This document shows positions 33,546-45,966 of a stretch of DNA of 64,000 nt, piece by piece (position 1 is the first letter of the stretch; every line of letters starts with the position of its first letter). The stretch is from Sphaerolaimus hirsutus (Eukaryota > Nematoda > Chromadorea > Monhysterida > Sphaerolaimidae). A program made the translations under genes and the position numbers. The DNA lies in the NCBI GenBank assembly GCA_964036195.1, contig OZ038450.1:27530794-27594793 (forward strand). The letters run 5' to 3'. The notes beneath the pieces were generated by a model. It saw only the letters and a list, made by a program, of their open reading frames with translations, had not been told where the DNA came from and did no database searches.

Positions 33546-34680
33546 ATGACTCCAAGGTCACATGCTCAATATCACATCAAGCAGTACTTTAGGCATGTGT
33601 GCAAATTTTACACAAAACAAGCAAACTTGAATAACTTTTGTAAATCTCAACCAAAATTGCCAAAAATTGGCTCATTTGAAAGCTTAAGTCATGGTCAGGG
33701 TTGGTTTTATAAAAATCATTTGTATACAAATTGTATTAAAATTGTACAAAAATGTATTTTATTTTAATTTTATTCCAAAATGTTAATAAAATAATAAAAT
33801 AAAACCATTTTACAAAAATTTTACAAAAATTTTACAAAAATCTTGCATGCAAGGCCAACAAAATGTTATCATTAGACCTAAACATTAAACACTTTCAAGT
33901 GAAATTTTTTTCATTACTTTGCAAAACGTTGCATGCAGTAGGTATTGTTAGCTAAAATAGTTAAAAGTGTAAGATTACAATTATTGATAACAATGGTTTG
34001 CATTTTTGGTACAACAACTACTGAAGTGTGGAGGGTGTAAAATGTCATGCAAAGTGTCAATTGTCATGACAAATGTCAACCAAAGTGTCAATTATCATTA
34101 TAAATGCCATGCAAAGTGTAAATTGTTTATTCAAATCATCAAATATTTCTGTATCCAAATTTTATGTTTTTGTATCCAAATCATTTTGTATCAAAATCTG
34201 AGGTTCGCATATGATTTGGATACAAATACAACAACAAGATTTGGATACAAAACATAAAATTTGGATACAATGCGCTTAACACTTGACACTTTAACTTATT
34301 TTTTTCATGACAATTCACTTTACTTTACATTTGGTCATGACAATTGACACTGCACATGACATTTTACATGACATTTAACACTTCACAGGCTTAGTACAGC
34401 ACCCAGTTCCCAAAACAGACAGGTAGAAACTCAAGCAACACAATAAAAATTTTACAAAAAATATGAATTTTTATACAATTTTACAAAAATTTGATTTCTT
34501 ATAAAATTTTACAAAAAAATTTACAAAAATTTGAATTTTTATACAATTTTTATTTTGAAATCTTCCATTTTATTTTATTTTACTTTATTCTTAAATTTTC
34601 CATTTTATTTTTATTTTATTTTTATTATTTTCTGAGATTTTGCCAACCCTGGTCATGGCGCTCATCAACAAATTTTTTTT
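33546..34680 (+). repeat. R-like AT tracts and TGTCATGAC palindromic module
   Basis: 33720-33860 and 34430-34650 resemble the AT tracts of R (ATTTTACAAAAATTTTACAA). Between them, 34000-34400 is an inverted module with AAAATGTCATGCAAAGTGTC and a hairpin of TTTGTATCCAAAT words near 34130-34275. No gene was seen. Confidence 0.5.
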
Positions 34681-35790
34681 ATTGCCGCGTTTGTATTTTA
34701 TTCACATTTTAAATTTATTGAGGTTTGAAAATTTCAAACAGATACCGTCCCAAAGAGGACGGAGCCTGTGAAAAAATTCTCGAAAATAAGAAATGGCATC
34801 ATATGCTCTTTCATATGAGCCATCAACCATGAAAATCGGTCGTGTTTCAAGTAAGTGATTGCAGTTTGAAGATTGTTGGGAGAACAAGAAGAAGAAGAAG
34901 AAGAACAACAACAACAACAACAACACTATTTGGAAAAAAAAAATCCGTAATAACTTCCTCCAAACTCAACCGTTGTATCTGAAAATTTGCATGGTGGTAC
35001 TTTTCGACACGGGCTTTTTAATGGTGCAGTCAGTCCCGCACTAGCGCATTGCGTTCCAAAGTTATTGCGATTTTAAATTTGAGATTTCCACATTTTGGTG
35101 TGTTTGACCATATAATGGGTTGGTCGCTTGCGCCCTCCCTCGGCAGCGAGGGATAAAGGCAATGCTTGTGCAAAGGCGAGTGTTTGAAGGCAATTTGACA
35201 CCACATGTGTTAAAACATGACAGTTGACAACTATTGAGTGCAGTCAGTGTTATTGAGTACAACTTTGACCTGCGAAATCACCGAGTCATTGGAAGTGGCT
35301 GATAATGTAGCACTTTTTCATCATCAACATTTTTTTGCATCCATAATCCACCAAAAATGCAAGGGATACACATCAAATATGACAGGCGTCCAATTTATGG
35401 GTGGGGATGTGGGCCGGGTTTAGATGTGGATGGCACAGAAGTACCAGTTATTGCCTACAAGTGTTGAAGCGGTGCATGAAGCAGCTGACAAGCGTCAGAG
35501 GACAGTTGTCGGCTACAAAGTTGGAAGTTGGGGCATGTTTAGGCTTTTTCACCAAACTTTGCTACACTAGATTTTATTGACTATTTGGTTGTATTCATTA
35601 CAATTTATAGTTGGAATGTGACCGCTTAACTTAACTTGGTGATGACCAAGCCCAGAAACAACCAGCACAAATCAGATGGAAACTACACTCTTTCCATCCC
35701 GCCAACTGGTCAATATTGATGAACACTGTATTTTACTGCCGAACTGAGGACACAGTAAATACATGCAGCGCCCTACACTGAAATCCCTGC
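34681..35790. other. Stretch with no supported gene; (GAA)/(CAA) microsatellite
   Basis: 34887-34925 is GAAGAAGAAGAAG followed by AACAACAACAAC. GGGCCGGGTTTAGATGTGG near 35411 is the reverse complement of a string near 28486. Confidence 0.5.
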
Positions 35791-35797
35791 CAATACA

Positions 35798-36075
35798 GTG
35801 GAAATAAGGAGGACTCATTTCGGCGTGCTGTCTTCAAATTTACTCAAGTGCACGTGCATAACGTTTTGGTTTACCATCTACTTGTACCCAAGGTCCAATT
35901 GTGTGTTTAATTCTACATTCAGACTGCAAAATGTATTTTATTTACCAAATATCAATGCGCTTTTAAAGGCACAGCGGCCACGAGCGAACTATATGCACAC
36001 GATCGCGATCAGCAACATAATCAGCGTGGTCATCATCAGAAGGAGTGATCATCACTACCCTCGCGGCGGGCGCTT
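35798..36075 (+). repeat. Dispersed repeat shared with 56560-57420
   Basis: GGAGGACTCATTTCGGCGTG to ATCATCAGAAGGAGTGATCA matches 56564-57412. It supplies the empty site for the insertion at 56603. The open frame here is not kept between copies. Confidence 0.7.
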
Positions 36076-36132
36076 CGAGCCACCTGGAATCAGTGTATTA
36101 TTCATATTCACATTTTTGTGGGGAGTAGCAAG

Positions 36133-36764
36133 TAACGATGGCAAACCCTCCAGAAAAATGTATTTAAATTTGTAAGGATTTTTTCTGAAATGACGTTTCG
36201 AATTTTCGAATTTTTCCCCAAAACAGTTTTGAATTTAGTTTTCGAATTTTCAAATTTTTCCCCAAAACAGTTTTGAATTTAGTTTTCGAATTTTTGAATT
36301 TTTCCCCAAAACAGTTTTGAATTTAGTTTTCGAATTTTTAAATTTTTCCCCAAAACAGTTTTCAAATTTAGTTTTTGAATTTTTGAATTTTTTGGGTACT
36401 TTTCGAATTTTTTGGTAGTTTTTGAATTTTTTTGTGTAGTTTTCAACTTTTTTCTGATAGTTTTTGAATTTTCCAAAAAAATTTTTATTCAAACCCTAAT
36501 TGAATTCGGAACTCAACGTTTTACATCTTTATTGCAGCTCGGACACACCACAAGTCAATTATCAATTGATTTAGAACGTTGAACTTAAGAATACATATCA
36601 ATGCCTCAAATCACCTAAAAACAATTCGAAAAGTCTTTTAGAATCTTTTAAAAAAATCGATTTTTATGTATTTTTTTCACCGCATGCTCAAAAATTTGAA
36701 AAGTCCAAAAAATTCAAAAATTCGAAAACGTTTTTGAATTTTCAAATTTTTTTTGCCATCGTTA
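36133..36764. mobile_element. TTCGAATTTT-array element (hAT-like)
   Basis: TAACGATGGCAAAC to TTTTGCCATCGTTA. Flanks GTAGCAAG and GTGGCAAG agree at 7 of 8. The left interior is a ~50-bp tandem unit (TTTTTCCCCAAAACAGTTTT and TTCGAATTTT), about four copies at 36190-36370. Confidence 0.88.
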
Positions 36765-37283
36765 GTGGCAAGTGGTATGTCACCGATTTTCGCTAGGTAT
36801 TTTAAAGGTACTTGAGCAACACTACTGTATTTCCTAAGCAAGCTGAAAAGATCGAGTGTCGAAAGCCAAGGATTTATTTGGGAATAATGGTGTTGCGGCG
36901 AGTGTCTCATACGGCCCCAAGTGGGCAATAAATTATGTCCAAATGGAAAGAGAAAAGTTCACGTTTCAGAGGATTAACGATGGCAAACCTCCCAGAAAAA
37001 AGTATTTAAATTTTAAAGTGTTTTTTCTAAAATGAATTTTCGAATTTTCGAATTTTTTCCCAAATTAATTTTCGAATTTCGAATTTAATTTTCGAATTTT
37101 CGAATTTTCGAATCTTTTTTGGCAATTTTCGAATTTTTTGAGTAAAATATTGAATTTGAAGCTTAAAACACAGTATTTTGACTGTTTTCATGTTTGGAGC
37201 CCCTTTTAACCTTAATTTCACTGTAAATGAAGCATGAAATGACAGTTTCACTTCACTTTAACATGACAAATGGTAGAAACACT

Positions 37284-37461
37284 TACCGTATTTCCTCGCA
37301 CTACCCCCCGTGGAGTTTATTTTTTCAGAGTGGAAGTTTTGAGGGGGGTTAAACGAGGGGGTGTATTTCGAGGGGGGGTTAATAAATTCATAGTGCCCAT
37401 TTTGAGGGGGTGTATTTCGAGAGGGGGGTATTGCGAGGGGGTATTTCGAGGAAATATGGTA
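37284..37461. mobile_element. Short K element (internally deleted)
   Basis: TACCGTATTTCCTCGCACTA to GAGGAAATATGGTA, 178 bp. The half junction is kept, the central segment is missing. Confidence 0.8.
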
Positions 37462-37464
37462 TGT

Positions 37465-37835
37465 GTATCAGCTTGCACCATTTTCGCTGGGGCTGAATGT
37501 CTTCCAAAAAACGTTTGTGTGACTGCCCCTCGGAAGACCCGCGAGCGATTTTTTGAATTGGTATACTCCGGTTACTTTACACCCTGCACGCGTGGTTCCC
37601 GCTGGAAGTGTGCCAACGATGGTTAACGCGTCCGAGTTTCATAAAAAGATGACAAAATTGATTGTTGTTATAATGTTATTCATTAACATATTCACATCGA
37701 TGAATTTTTTTCATATTTTTACAAAAATCGCATGATTTAATAATCATTGGCACGCTTCCAACACGAGACATAAATCAGTGCGGGGGCAGAGTATCACGTA
37801 CGCCGAGTATATCTGTATCCGCGGAAGTAGCTCGC
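37465..37835 (+). repeat. Dispersed module with GGAAGCGTGCCAACGAT arms
   Basis: GGTTACTTTACACCCTGCAC to TACGCCGAGTATATCTG matches 54925-55172 and the start of it at 24326-24436. Internal CGCTGGAAGTGTGCCAACG and TGGCACGCTTCCAAC are inverted. Its right end resembles the CGGCAGAC family. Confidence 0.6.
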
Positions 37836-38296
37836 CGTGGTACTTTCTAATTGTTTGGGCGGCTCTGTGCAGTGTGCACTCCTAAACGGATTTGATAGGG
37901 TCTACTGCTGCGCCACGGACGCCATTTCAATGCTTTTTAATGTTTGTTTTTTCATTACATGAGATTTTTTCAGACCCAGCGCATATCAATTGTCGCTTTA
38001 TTTAGCACGCTGAACTTAAGACTGTGTTTTGTTGCCTTGAATTACCTGAAAAATTCGAAAACTATTTTCGAATTTTCGAATTTTCGAATCTTTTTTTTGC
38101 CATCGTTACAGAGGATGTAACAAAGCAACCCCCCTAAAAATACCCCCCACTTGGGTTGGTACTATTAAAAAATTCAATTTACTAAATTGTCTAGAAATTG
38201 TAAAAAAAAATATTTAAAAATTTGCATTTAATATTTATTCATGTTTCATTTTATTTTATTTATTTTATTTAGTTTCATGGGTCCTTTTTTAAAGTA

Positions 38297-38866
38297 CAGG
38301 GGTGGGCATTTTCAGTTACCGCTGGAAAAACGCGATAGCTTGAGCTATGGTTGAGCTATCACAGTGAAATTTTAACACAATCGAGTAGACTCCATAGGAC
38401 ACCTATTCTGAAGTTTGCAACCAAAACGGCCACATTTTGTGTGGGTTATGGAACACACAGTTTTTTTGTGTAATTTTGTGTCTTAACCCCCTTTATCTCG
38501 GGACTGGGGTACTGTTCGAGAAAAAAAAAGAATTTGGTCGTAGCCCCGACCCCAAACCCCAACATATTTACTCAAAGGGCATCAAAATCGGCCAATGTAC
38601 GACAGATTGGGACGACGCCAAAGCCAGTGACCCCCCCCCCCCCTCAAATGCCACCCTTGATTTATCCTATCGTGACGCCGAGTCACAAAATTACACTAAA
38701 AACTGTGTGTTCCACAACTCACCCAAAATGTGCCCGTTTGGGTTGCAAACTTCAGAATAGGTGTCCTATGGAGTGTACTCTATTGTGTTAAAATTTCACT
38801 GTGATAGCTCAACCGTAGCTCAAGCTATCGCGTTTTTCCAGCGGTAACTGAAAATGCCCACCCCTG
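38297..38866. mobile_element. X element: palindrome with CAGGGGTGGGCA ends
   Basis: CAGGGGTGGGCATTTTCAG is mirrored exactly by CTGAAAATGCCCACCCCTG. Arms of ~180 bp include GCGATAGCTTGAGCTA. The ends look hAT-like, but flanking octamers agree at only 5 of 8. Confidence 0.75.
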
Positions 38867-38899
38867 TATATGTAAATGTATTTACAAAGTACTTGAGTA

Positions 38900-39026
38900 T
38901 ACCGTATTTCCTCGAAATACCCCCCCCCCCTCGAAATACCCCCCCCCCCCCTCGTTTGACCCCCCCCCCTCTCGGGACCACTATGAAACAATCACCCCCC
39001 GGGGGGTATTTCGAGGAAATACGGTA
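38900..39026. mobile_element. Very short K element
   Basis: TACCGTATTTCCTCGAAATA to GAGGAAATACGGTA in 127 bp, only arms and C/G runs remain. Confidence 0.8.
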
Positions 39027-39602
39027 TATTTATTTTTCAAGTAAAGTGGGAACAAGTTCTGTGAATAGACGGGTAGAAACACAAGCAATTGGAAAAGTGT
39101 TTTACCAAAAAATATGTTTTTTTATACAATTTGCCAATATTTATTTTTTTACAATTTTACAAAAAATTTACCAAAAATATATAGAATTTTTTTACTATTT
39201 TTTTCTTTAATTTTTCGTTTTATTCTTAATTTATTCATTTTTTATTATTTTTTCTTATTTTTTCTGAGATTTTGCCAACCCTGCCCAGGGGTCAAACTCG
39301 ACTCGACTTTAATCGTGACTAGTGATGTAAAAAGCGCCAGACTTTTGGCGCCAAGCGCCAAAAGCGCCATGGCGCTTTTGGCATGCGAGCGCCAAGCGCC
39401 AAGGGCGCCACAGCAAAATAGCGCCAAGCGCCAAAAGCGCCATGGCGCTTTTCTAGACCATGGCGCCAAGCGCCAATGGCGCCAGGGGATGATGGCGCCA
39501 AGCGCCAATGGCGCCAGGGGATGATGGCGCCAAGCGCCAATAGCGCCAGCGCCAAAAAAAATTTCTGCATAAAGTGCAGCGATGCAAATGCAGTGCTATT
39601 TG

Positions 39603-40190
39603 TTTGTCAACTGGTTCCCATCCCAATTCAAAGCTTGCTGACAAGTAACACTATCCAGTGTTGTATACACATATACCATATTTCCTCGAAATACCCCCCT
39701 TCATTTAACCCCCCCCCCCCCCGCGAAATACCCCCCTTCAATTAACCCCCCCTCCCCCTCGAAATACACCCCGTCTGGGATAAGGTAGATCATGTATCCA
39801 ATGAACATGATACATTTATAGCTGCGAATTTACATCGCAGCTATACATGGCCTTGTTTATGGAACGATCTATGGTAATATGAACAAAATATATCCTATTT
39901 GGTCATCCAATTACGTTTTGGGTACAAAAAACTATACTTTACTATGACCCTCCATAAAAATTCCCCCCGAATAAGCACCCCTCGAAACCCCCCTCAAAAT
40001 TTGCACCCTGAAAAAATAAACCCCCTGGGTGTATTTTGAGGAAATATGGAAGTTACTTCATGCCGGTACTTCATACCACAGCAACAATACAACTTCATTT
40101 GCAATATAATGCAACACTATGCATTTGAACGCTGTTCGTCAGCTCGTCATCAAGCCTTGAATTGGGATGAGAACCAGTTGACATAAAATT
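39603..40190. mobile_element. Y element inside the GGCGCC element, itself split by K
   Basis: GTCAACTGGTTCCCATCCC and CAAAGCTTGCTGAC at the left are mirrored by GGGATGAGAACCAGTTGAC at the right. K occupies its centre. Confidence 0.65.
39674..40050. mobile_element. K element, diverged
   Basis: TACCATATTTCCTCGAAATA to TTTTGAGGAAATATGG, with C-runs on the left and the CCCTGGGTG centre on the right. Confidence 0.7.
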
Positions 40191-40573
40191 TCATTGAAAA
40201 CTAGTGCGTGTAGGCCCATTTTTTGGTAAAAGTTTTGAATATCCTTGCAATTGCATGGACATGGTTTACAAAATAAGCAAGTAGAGGGTTTGTTTTTCCT
40301 GTAACACACTTACAGTAACACATTTACTTATGTAACTAATGCAGGCAAGGTCTTTTTACATAAGAAAAATGATTATTTTTTTGTACCACTTGGCGCTTTT
40401 TTGGCGCTTTATAAAACACTAGAGCCAAGCGCCAATGGCGCCACGACATCATAGCGCCAAACGCCAAAAGCGCCATGGCGCTTTTCGGTAGCACAGCGCC
40501 AAGCGCCAATGGCACCACAGCAAAATAGCGCCAAGCGCCAGCGCCATGGCATATTTACATCACTAAACGTGAC

Positions 40574-41610
40574 GAGCATTGAAAAAATCTCTGGGAGATT
40601 TATATTTAAAAAATCTCAGAAAATCTCAGAAAATATATAGAAAAGATTTTCTGAGATTTATATTTTTTCCACAATTTTTAGCTATATGTTTGCTATTATG
40701 CCCATTTTTGGATATTTTTCCATTGGCTATTTTACGGGTTTTTATCCCTTTTTCCCTTCTATGTAGTGCTCGATACAGATTTTTGTAAACTCGAGTTTGA
40801 GTCATTTTTTCTGATCGAGTTGGTGAGTCGTGTTGGCTGATTCAGTGAACTGACATTGGAGTTGAACATTGGAGGTTCATGTTCACATTTCTTAGTGCTT
40901 AGACTTTAACAATGTTAACAAATTTTTCCTGGATGGGATCAGGATTTGAGGTAAAAATTTCATGACCGGGATTGAAATTACCAAAATTTTGGGATCAGAA
41001 TCAGGATTGGAATTCATTTTTTAGATTTTGGGATTGGGATTGAGGTTTCAGGATTGGGATCCGGACCACAAATGTCCTGAAAATCCTTGAGATTCAGGAA
41101 TGGGATCCCATTTGAACCCTAGGTATTTACTGGTACTTTTTCAGAGCAAACAACAAATTTATCTGAAATACGTATTCCATACTCCAGAAATTTGAAAAAG
41201 TATACGTAGACACACACAGACGTTCACACATATTTTTGTAGGAAATGTTGATTGCATTTACTCAGTACTCAAGTATATGTATTTGTGTTGATAATTCAGA
41301 TAGTACATGGTAGCACAAAGTGTGCTGTCAGTAGAAGTTGTTATCATTTGAAATTGTAAATGAAAAGCTCAAACAACACATAGGGTGCTTAATATATACT
41401 CTGTACCGGTTCAAACACCTTGGAATATCGATTATGATTAAAGTTGAGAGATTTACTGAGATTTTTTGAACTGCAAGAGATTTTCTCAGAGATTTAATTA
41501 TATTTTCAAAAATGACCAGAGAGATATAATTATATTTTTTTCTCAAGAGATTTTCTGAGATAATAATATTCAATAATATTTTCTCAAAATCGGCCATTTT
41601 TTCAATGCTA
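40574..41610. mobile_element. AAATCTCAGA-array element (hAT-like)
   Basis: GAGCATTGAAAAAATC to CATTTTTTCAATGCTA. AACGTGAC precedes (40566-40573) and ATCGTGAC follows (41611-41618). Both ends hold AGATTTTCTGAGATTT words; the middle (40.75-41.3 kb) holds fragments of other repeats. Confidence 0.75.
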
Positions 41611-41740
41611 ATCGTGACTGAGGGTAAAATTGGGTACCGACTCGACTCGCCCAACTTGAGCAGAAAAATATGGCCCTGACTCAAGACTCAAGGTGTTTGC
41701 CTGACTTGATTAAAAAATTTGGCAACTTTTGAGTCAGGGT

Positions 41741-42468
41741 CAACGATGGCAAAACACACATATTAAATACAGAAACTCATTGTTTAACACAGAAACACGG
41801 AAACTCAACAATTTTGAAAAACACGGAAACTCAAATGAGTTCTTTTTTGGAGAACACGGAAACACGGAAACACAGAAAATACGGAAATGTTTTTTTTATC
41901 CAACCAATTGAAGGCACAAGATTTGAACCGAACAATGTGTGTATGTGCATACATAAGGTATGCATGTATGTATAGTGTGTAAATATGTACATATTATCCA
42001 AGTTTAACGATGAAATAAGTACCCAAAAAATAATGGTGTCGGCATCTCCTGGTGGTTTCGACAATATTAGGGACTGTGATTGAAGTGTTGAGGAGTGTCC
42101 ACCAGGGTCTGTTAGCTAACACAATTCAGCTAAGGGCTCCTCACTTCCCAAGCTGTCAAAGGTATTTGTCACCCATTTGGAACTACCTCCAGTGAACTAA
42201 TGAAAATTTTTCCAATACACGACAAAACATATGCAAAACCAATGTTTGATAAGAAAACCACTGTTTCAACAGTAAAATGCTGTAAAATGCAACTTTTATT
42301 AAAAAACTCAATTTTTTACCAAAAAACTTAAGTTTTTTTCAAAAAACACAGAAATAAAACACAGAAACTTGAGTTTTTTTCATGAAAAAAACTCAAAACA
42401 CAGATATTCATTCTTGAAAAACTCAAAATACAGAAAGTGTATTTATTTTGAGAACTCTCCCATTGTTG
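41741..42468. mobile_element. ACACGGAAACTC-array element (hAT-like)
   Basis: CAACGATGGCAAAACAC to CTCCCATTGTTG, perfect 8-bp duplication GTCAGGGT (41733-41740, 42469-42476). Arrays of AACACGGAAACTCA and AAAACTCAAAACACAGA occupy both sides. Ends resemble the TTCGAATTTT family. Confidence 0.9.
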
Positions 42469-42539
42469 GTCAGGGTTCCCATTGAATAATGTCAAAAAAT
42501 TTCAATTTTTGTATGAATTTTTTCACATATTTTTCAAAA

Positions 42540-42856
42540 ACTTTGAGCACAAGTGTACTCAAAAAAACATAAAGGTGAGTAGAGCAAACGTGGGAGTCAT
42601 TGCTTTCCCTACCCGTCGCAACTTTGATCATTGCCGCTGCGATTTTCACAGCTACTTCAATTCGTTTTGTATAGTTTTTTCTTGTTTTGCACCCCATTAT
42701 GTTTTTGGAATTACGTTTCCTGTACTCGCGTACTTTCAAAAAGTACGCGAGTAAGTGAGTACCGGTATTATTTTCGGGATGAAATGTAAACGTATTTACG
42801 CAGTACTCGAGTGTACGTAAAAGTTGAGTAAACATAAATACGTTTGAACAACTATG
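42540..42856 (+). mobile_element. GTAAACG element, left end missing
   Basis: AAAACATAAAGGTGAGTAGA to TTTGAACAACTATG matches the right two thirds of 45478-45966. Confidence 0.7.
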
Positions 42857-43350
42857 CTACGGATCCATGTTTCCGTGGGCACAGAACAGCCAACTGGAAC
42901 TGACCGGATTGGTTGTTTCCATCAGAGACAGCGAGGCCCTTGTCCAGAGCGGGCTTGCAACGAAACCTCGACCCGCCGTGGCGCACGTGAACCCGTTTGC
43001 AAATCTTGTCAGGCTTGCATTTGTTGTTGCAGTTATCTGTGCAACAACATGCGGCTGCATTATCTCAGACCATGGTTTTACCAGAAATTTTATTGTATTT
43101 TTATTAACATTGTTTTTTTATTCATGTTCCATGTTATTTTATTCTGAAATATCATTAATAAAATAAAATGAAACCATTTTACAAAAATTTTACAAAACAT
43201 CAGAATCTAGGGTGGAAGGCCATAAAACAATGTGCCTGCATGAAGTATGCAGATGAATACAAAAAAAAAATTATGTAGACTCGCGACACGGTTTGCGAGA
43301 AAGGTATCTGTTTGAATTTTGACCCCACAGGGGCCGGATAGATATGTAGC

Positions 43351-43919
43351 TACCGTATATCCTTGAATAACAGCCCAGGGGCGTTATTATTTCGTCAGAG
43401 GTTTTGGAGGGGGGAGTTATTCAAGGGGGGTACTATTCAAGGGGGGGGGGAGTTATTTTTTCCTCAGAACTTCCAGGAAAACTTTCAATTTATTCATTGT
43501 TTGTGTGCATTCCGTCAACACATCTAATGCAGAAAATGACCAGTTCAACAAGAACAAAAACAACGTATCCATCCTAAAATTCATGTTCATCGGCGTGTAG
43601 GTATGCATACGCTGCGTACACAAAATGTATCTGCTGTGCCGTCCCGGCCGTCGGCTAACATTCTTTTGTATTTTTTGTTTCACACACCAAACCCCTTTTG
43701 CATTCGATGAATCAGCCCAGACATAGCTTTATTTTTCTGTTTGTCTCGTTTTCATTTTCGTGTGTTGCTCATTGATCGTTTTACCCAGAGGGGGGACTTA
43801 TTCAAGAGGGGGGTGTTATTCAAGGGGGGCGTTATTTTTTCCTCACATGGCCAACAGGGGGGTGTTATTCAAGGGGGGGTATTATTCGAGGGAGGGGTCT
43901 TATGCAAGGATATACGGTA
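43351..43919. mobile_element. K element (GTATATCC variant) in R
   Basis: TACCGTATATCCTTGAATAA to CAAGGATATACGGTA. Uninterrupted R units read ATGTAGCTAATTGCTCC here, so TA was the target. Confidence 0.92.
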
Positions 43920-44007
43920 ATTGCTCCTCCCGAGGGAAAAATAGCTAACAATTTGTTTTTTTTGGGGGTAAGGGGGGCTTGCTGGGTACAATATATATAT
44001 ATATATA

Positions 44008-44439
44008 TACCGTATTACCTCGAATTAACCCCCCCCCTTGAATTAACCTCCCCCTTGAAATACCCCCCTAAATTTCGGCTGAGGAAATAATAAACCCCCC
44101 CCCTCGAAATACCCCCCCCCCCTAAAATTGAGTGAAACGTGAATGTACATGACAAATACCCCAGTTTGTGATCTGTACAATGCAGAACACACGTTAAATC
44201 TGATGATTAAGTGACGGTAGGGAAGGGTTGTTGTGTATATACAGTTATATATTCCTATAAACACATGTACATCTATGTAATTGTTCGATTTTTCTACGTC
44301 TGCGTATGGGGAATTTCCAAAAATTTCTGGCGAAATAATAGACCCCCCCCTCGAATAAACCCCCCCCTTGAATTATCCCCCCTCAAATTTTGCTGGCGAA
44401 ATAATAAACCCCCTGGGGGTATTTCGAGGTAATACGGTA
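44008..44439. mobile_element. K element (TTACCTCG variant) in R
   Basis: TACCGTATTACCTCGAATTA to TCGAGGTAATACGGTA within an AT microsatellite that is continuous in other R units (TACAATATATATAGGC). Confidence 0.9.
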
Positions 44440-44875
44440 TATATATATAGGCTTTTCCAAGGTATAGACTGAAGAAAATGGGAAAAAATCACATAAATTA
44501 GTGATTTTTGAGCTGAAAATATATTAAAATGTGTGAAAATTTGCAATTTTGAGCAATAATATTTTTTAATCGCAACAATGAAAGCAACAACAAGGCACCA
44601 GTTCAGCAAATTGGCAGCTAGAATCGTAAGCAACACGATAGAAAACATTTATAGAATTACAGACACTCAAGTTTTTGTAAAATTGTATTAAAATTGCACA
44701 AAAATTCAAATTTTTGTACAATTTTAGTAAAATTTTACAAAAATTTGAATTTTAGTAAAATTGTAATGTCAAGACCGGAACCAGGACTGGCTTTTTTCTA
44801 TTGTTGGGACCAGTACCGGGACAGGGACTATGAGGTCGGGACAGGGACTGGGATTTGCTGAACCATGTAGCGGGA

Positions 44876-45415
44876 CCATTGGCACCGTAAGTACTTGTGT
44901 GCTTGTGAATGTCACAGGCAGGATATTTGGTGTCACAAGCAGAAATTTCACTGTCACATTGTGACATTCACACGAGTGTATTGTACAAACAAGTGTGAAA
45001 GCTCAAAATTAACACAAAATTGCTTAAATTGGCTCCATTTTGCCAATTTCCACCTTCATAATCAATATTTCCATCTAGGTATATACATATATATCTATTT
45101 TTAGCCTATTTTATTTGTATTTATAGCGATTTCGAAATTTTTGTCTGGCTGCCAACTTCACATAAGGTCTCCGATAATAAGGTGTCACAGGATGAAATTT
45201 TCGCTAATGTGAATGTCACAAACACAAATTGGGACCTTGCGCCGCCTATGGTGCCAGTGCTATTGTTTTCAGCGTGGCGCTGGTGTTGGTGCGGTGCGGT
45301 TCCATTTTTTGGCCAGTGCCCAAAGGCCCAATTTGCCAGGTGCCCTCTTTGAGGGCTGGCAGAGGTGCCGGTGCGGTGCCATATTTCCCAGTGCCTTTTC
45401 CATTACTTAGTGCTT
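44876..45415 (+). mobile_element. Q element followed by B' (GGTGCC) remnant
   Basis: Q runs from CCATTGGCACCGTAAG to CTTGCGCCGCCTATGG at about 45251. The GGTGCC-word remnant follows to TTCCATTACTTA. The same pair occurs at 13868 and 57905. Confidence 0.65.
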
Positions 45416-45477
45416 GAATGCATCATTAGGAATGAGGAAGTGTGCTTGTACTGAAGTCCATTTGAACAACTACAGAC

Positions 45478-45966
45478 CAGAGTTGTTAAAAATACTGAAC
45501 TTTTTTCAAGGTAAACGTAAATGTAAAGTATTTATTTTTACTCAACCCTGAGTACAGAAAACGTAAAGTTATTTTAAAATACTTTTACGCTGCGTAAAAC
45601 GTGAGTAAACGTAAATACCAGTATTTTTACTCAGGGATAACGTAAAAGCTAGTATTTTTTCAATTTTGTACTGGAAAAACATAAAGGTGAGTAGAGCAAA
45701 CATGGAAGTCATCGCTTTCCCTACCCGTCGCAACTTTGATCATTGCCGCTGCGATTTTCATAGCTACTTCAATTCGTTTTGAATGTTTTTTTCTTGTTTT
45801 GCACCCCATTATTTTTTGGAATTAGGTTTCCTGTACTCGCGTACTTTCAAAAAGCACACAAGTAAGTGAGTACCGGTATTGTTTTGGGAGGAAACGTAAA
45901 CTTATTAACACAGTACTCAGGGATACATAAAAGTCGAGTAAATGTAAATACATTTTAACAACTATG
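45478..45966 (+). mobile_element. Short GTAAACG/GAGTAC element (hAT-like)
   Basis: CAGAGTTGTTAAAAATACTG to TTTTAACAACTATG. Flanks CTACAGAC and CTACGGAC agree at 7 of 8. Confidence 0.85.

Larger units (their letters stand above)
36975..38108. mobile_element. TTCGAATTTT-array element (hAT-like), second copy
   Basis: TAACGATGGCAAACC to TTTGCCATCGTTA, perfect 8-bp duplication CAGAGGAT (36967-36974, 38109-38116). It holds a short K element (37284) and a module (37465-37830) that also flanks the GGTGCC elements at 24330 and 54925. Confidence 0.92.
39320..40565. mobile_element. GGCGCC-array element (hAT-like)
   Basis: TAGTGATGTAAAAAGCGCC to ATATTTACATCACTA. Flanks are ATCGTGAC (39312-39319) and AACGTGAC (40566-40573). 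Both sides are packed with GGCGCCAAGCGCCAA and GCGCTTTTGGC words. The ends match the GGTGCC family, the word differs. It contains Y (39603) and K (39674). Confidence 0.9.
42857..44875 (+). repeat. R repeat unit containing two K elements
   Basis: CTACGGATCCATGTTTCC, then GCAACAACATGCGGCTGC, GGCCGGATAGATATGTAGC, TAAGGGGGGCTTGCTGGG and the GGGACTGTGAGGTCGGGAC-like words. K elements sit at 43351 and 44008. Confidence 0.75.

Noticed and set aside
35798..36175. 125-codon open frame
   Set aside because: The copy at 56560 is shifted and interrupted, and no domain was recognised.
38297..38866. Perfect octamer duplication for the X element
   Set aside because: Flanks TTAAAGTA and TATATGTA match at only five of eight positions.
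39114..39644. Open frames rich in Ala-Trp-Arg-Leu repeats
   Set aside because: Translation of the GGCGCC word array; periodic in all frames.
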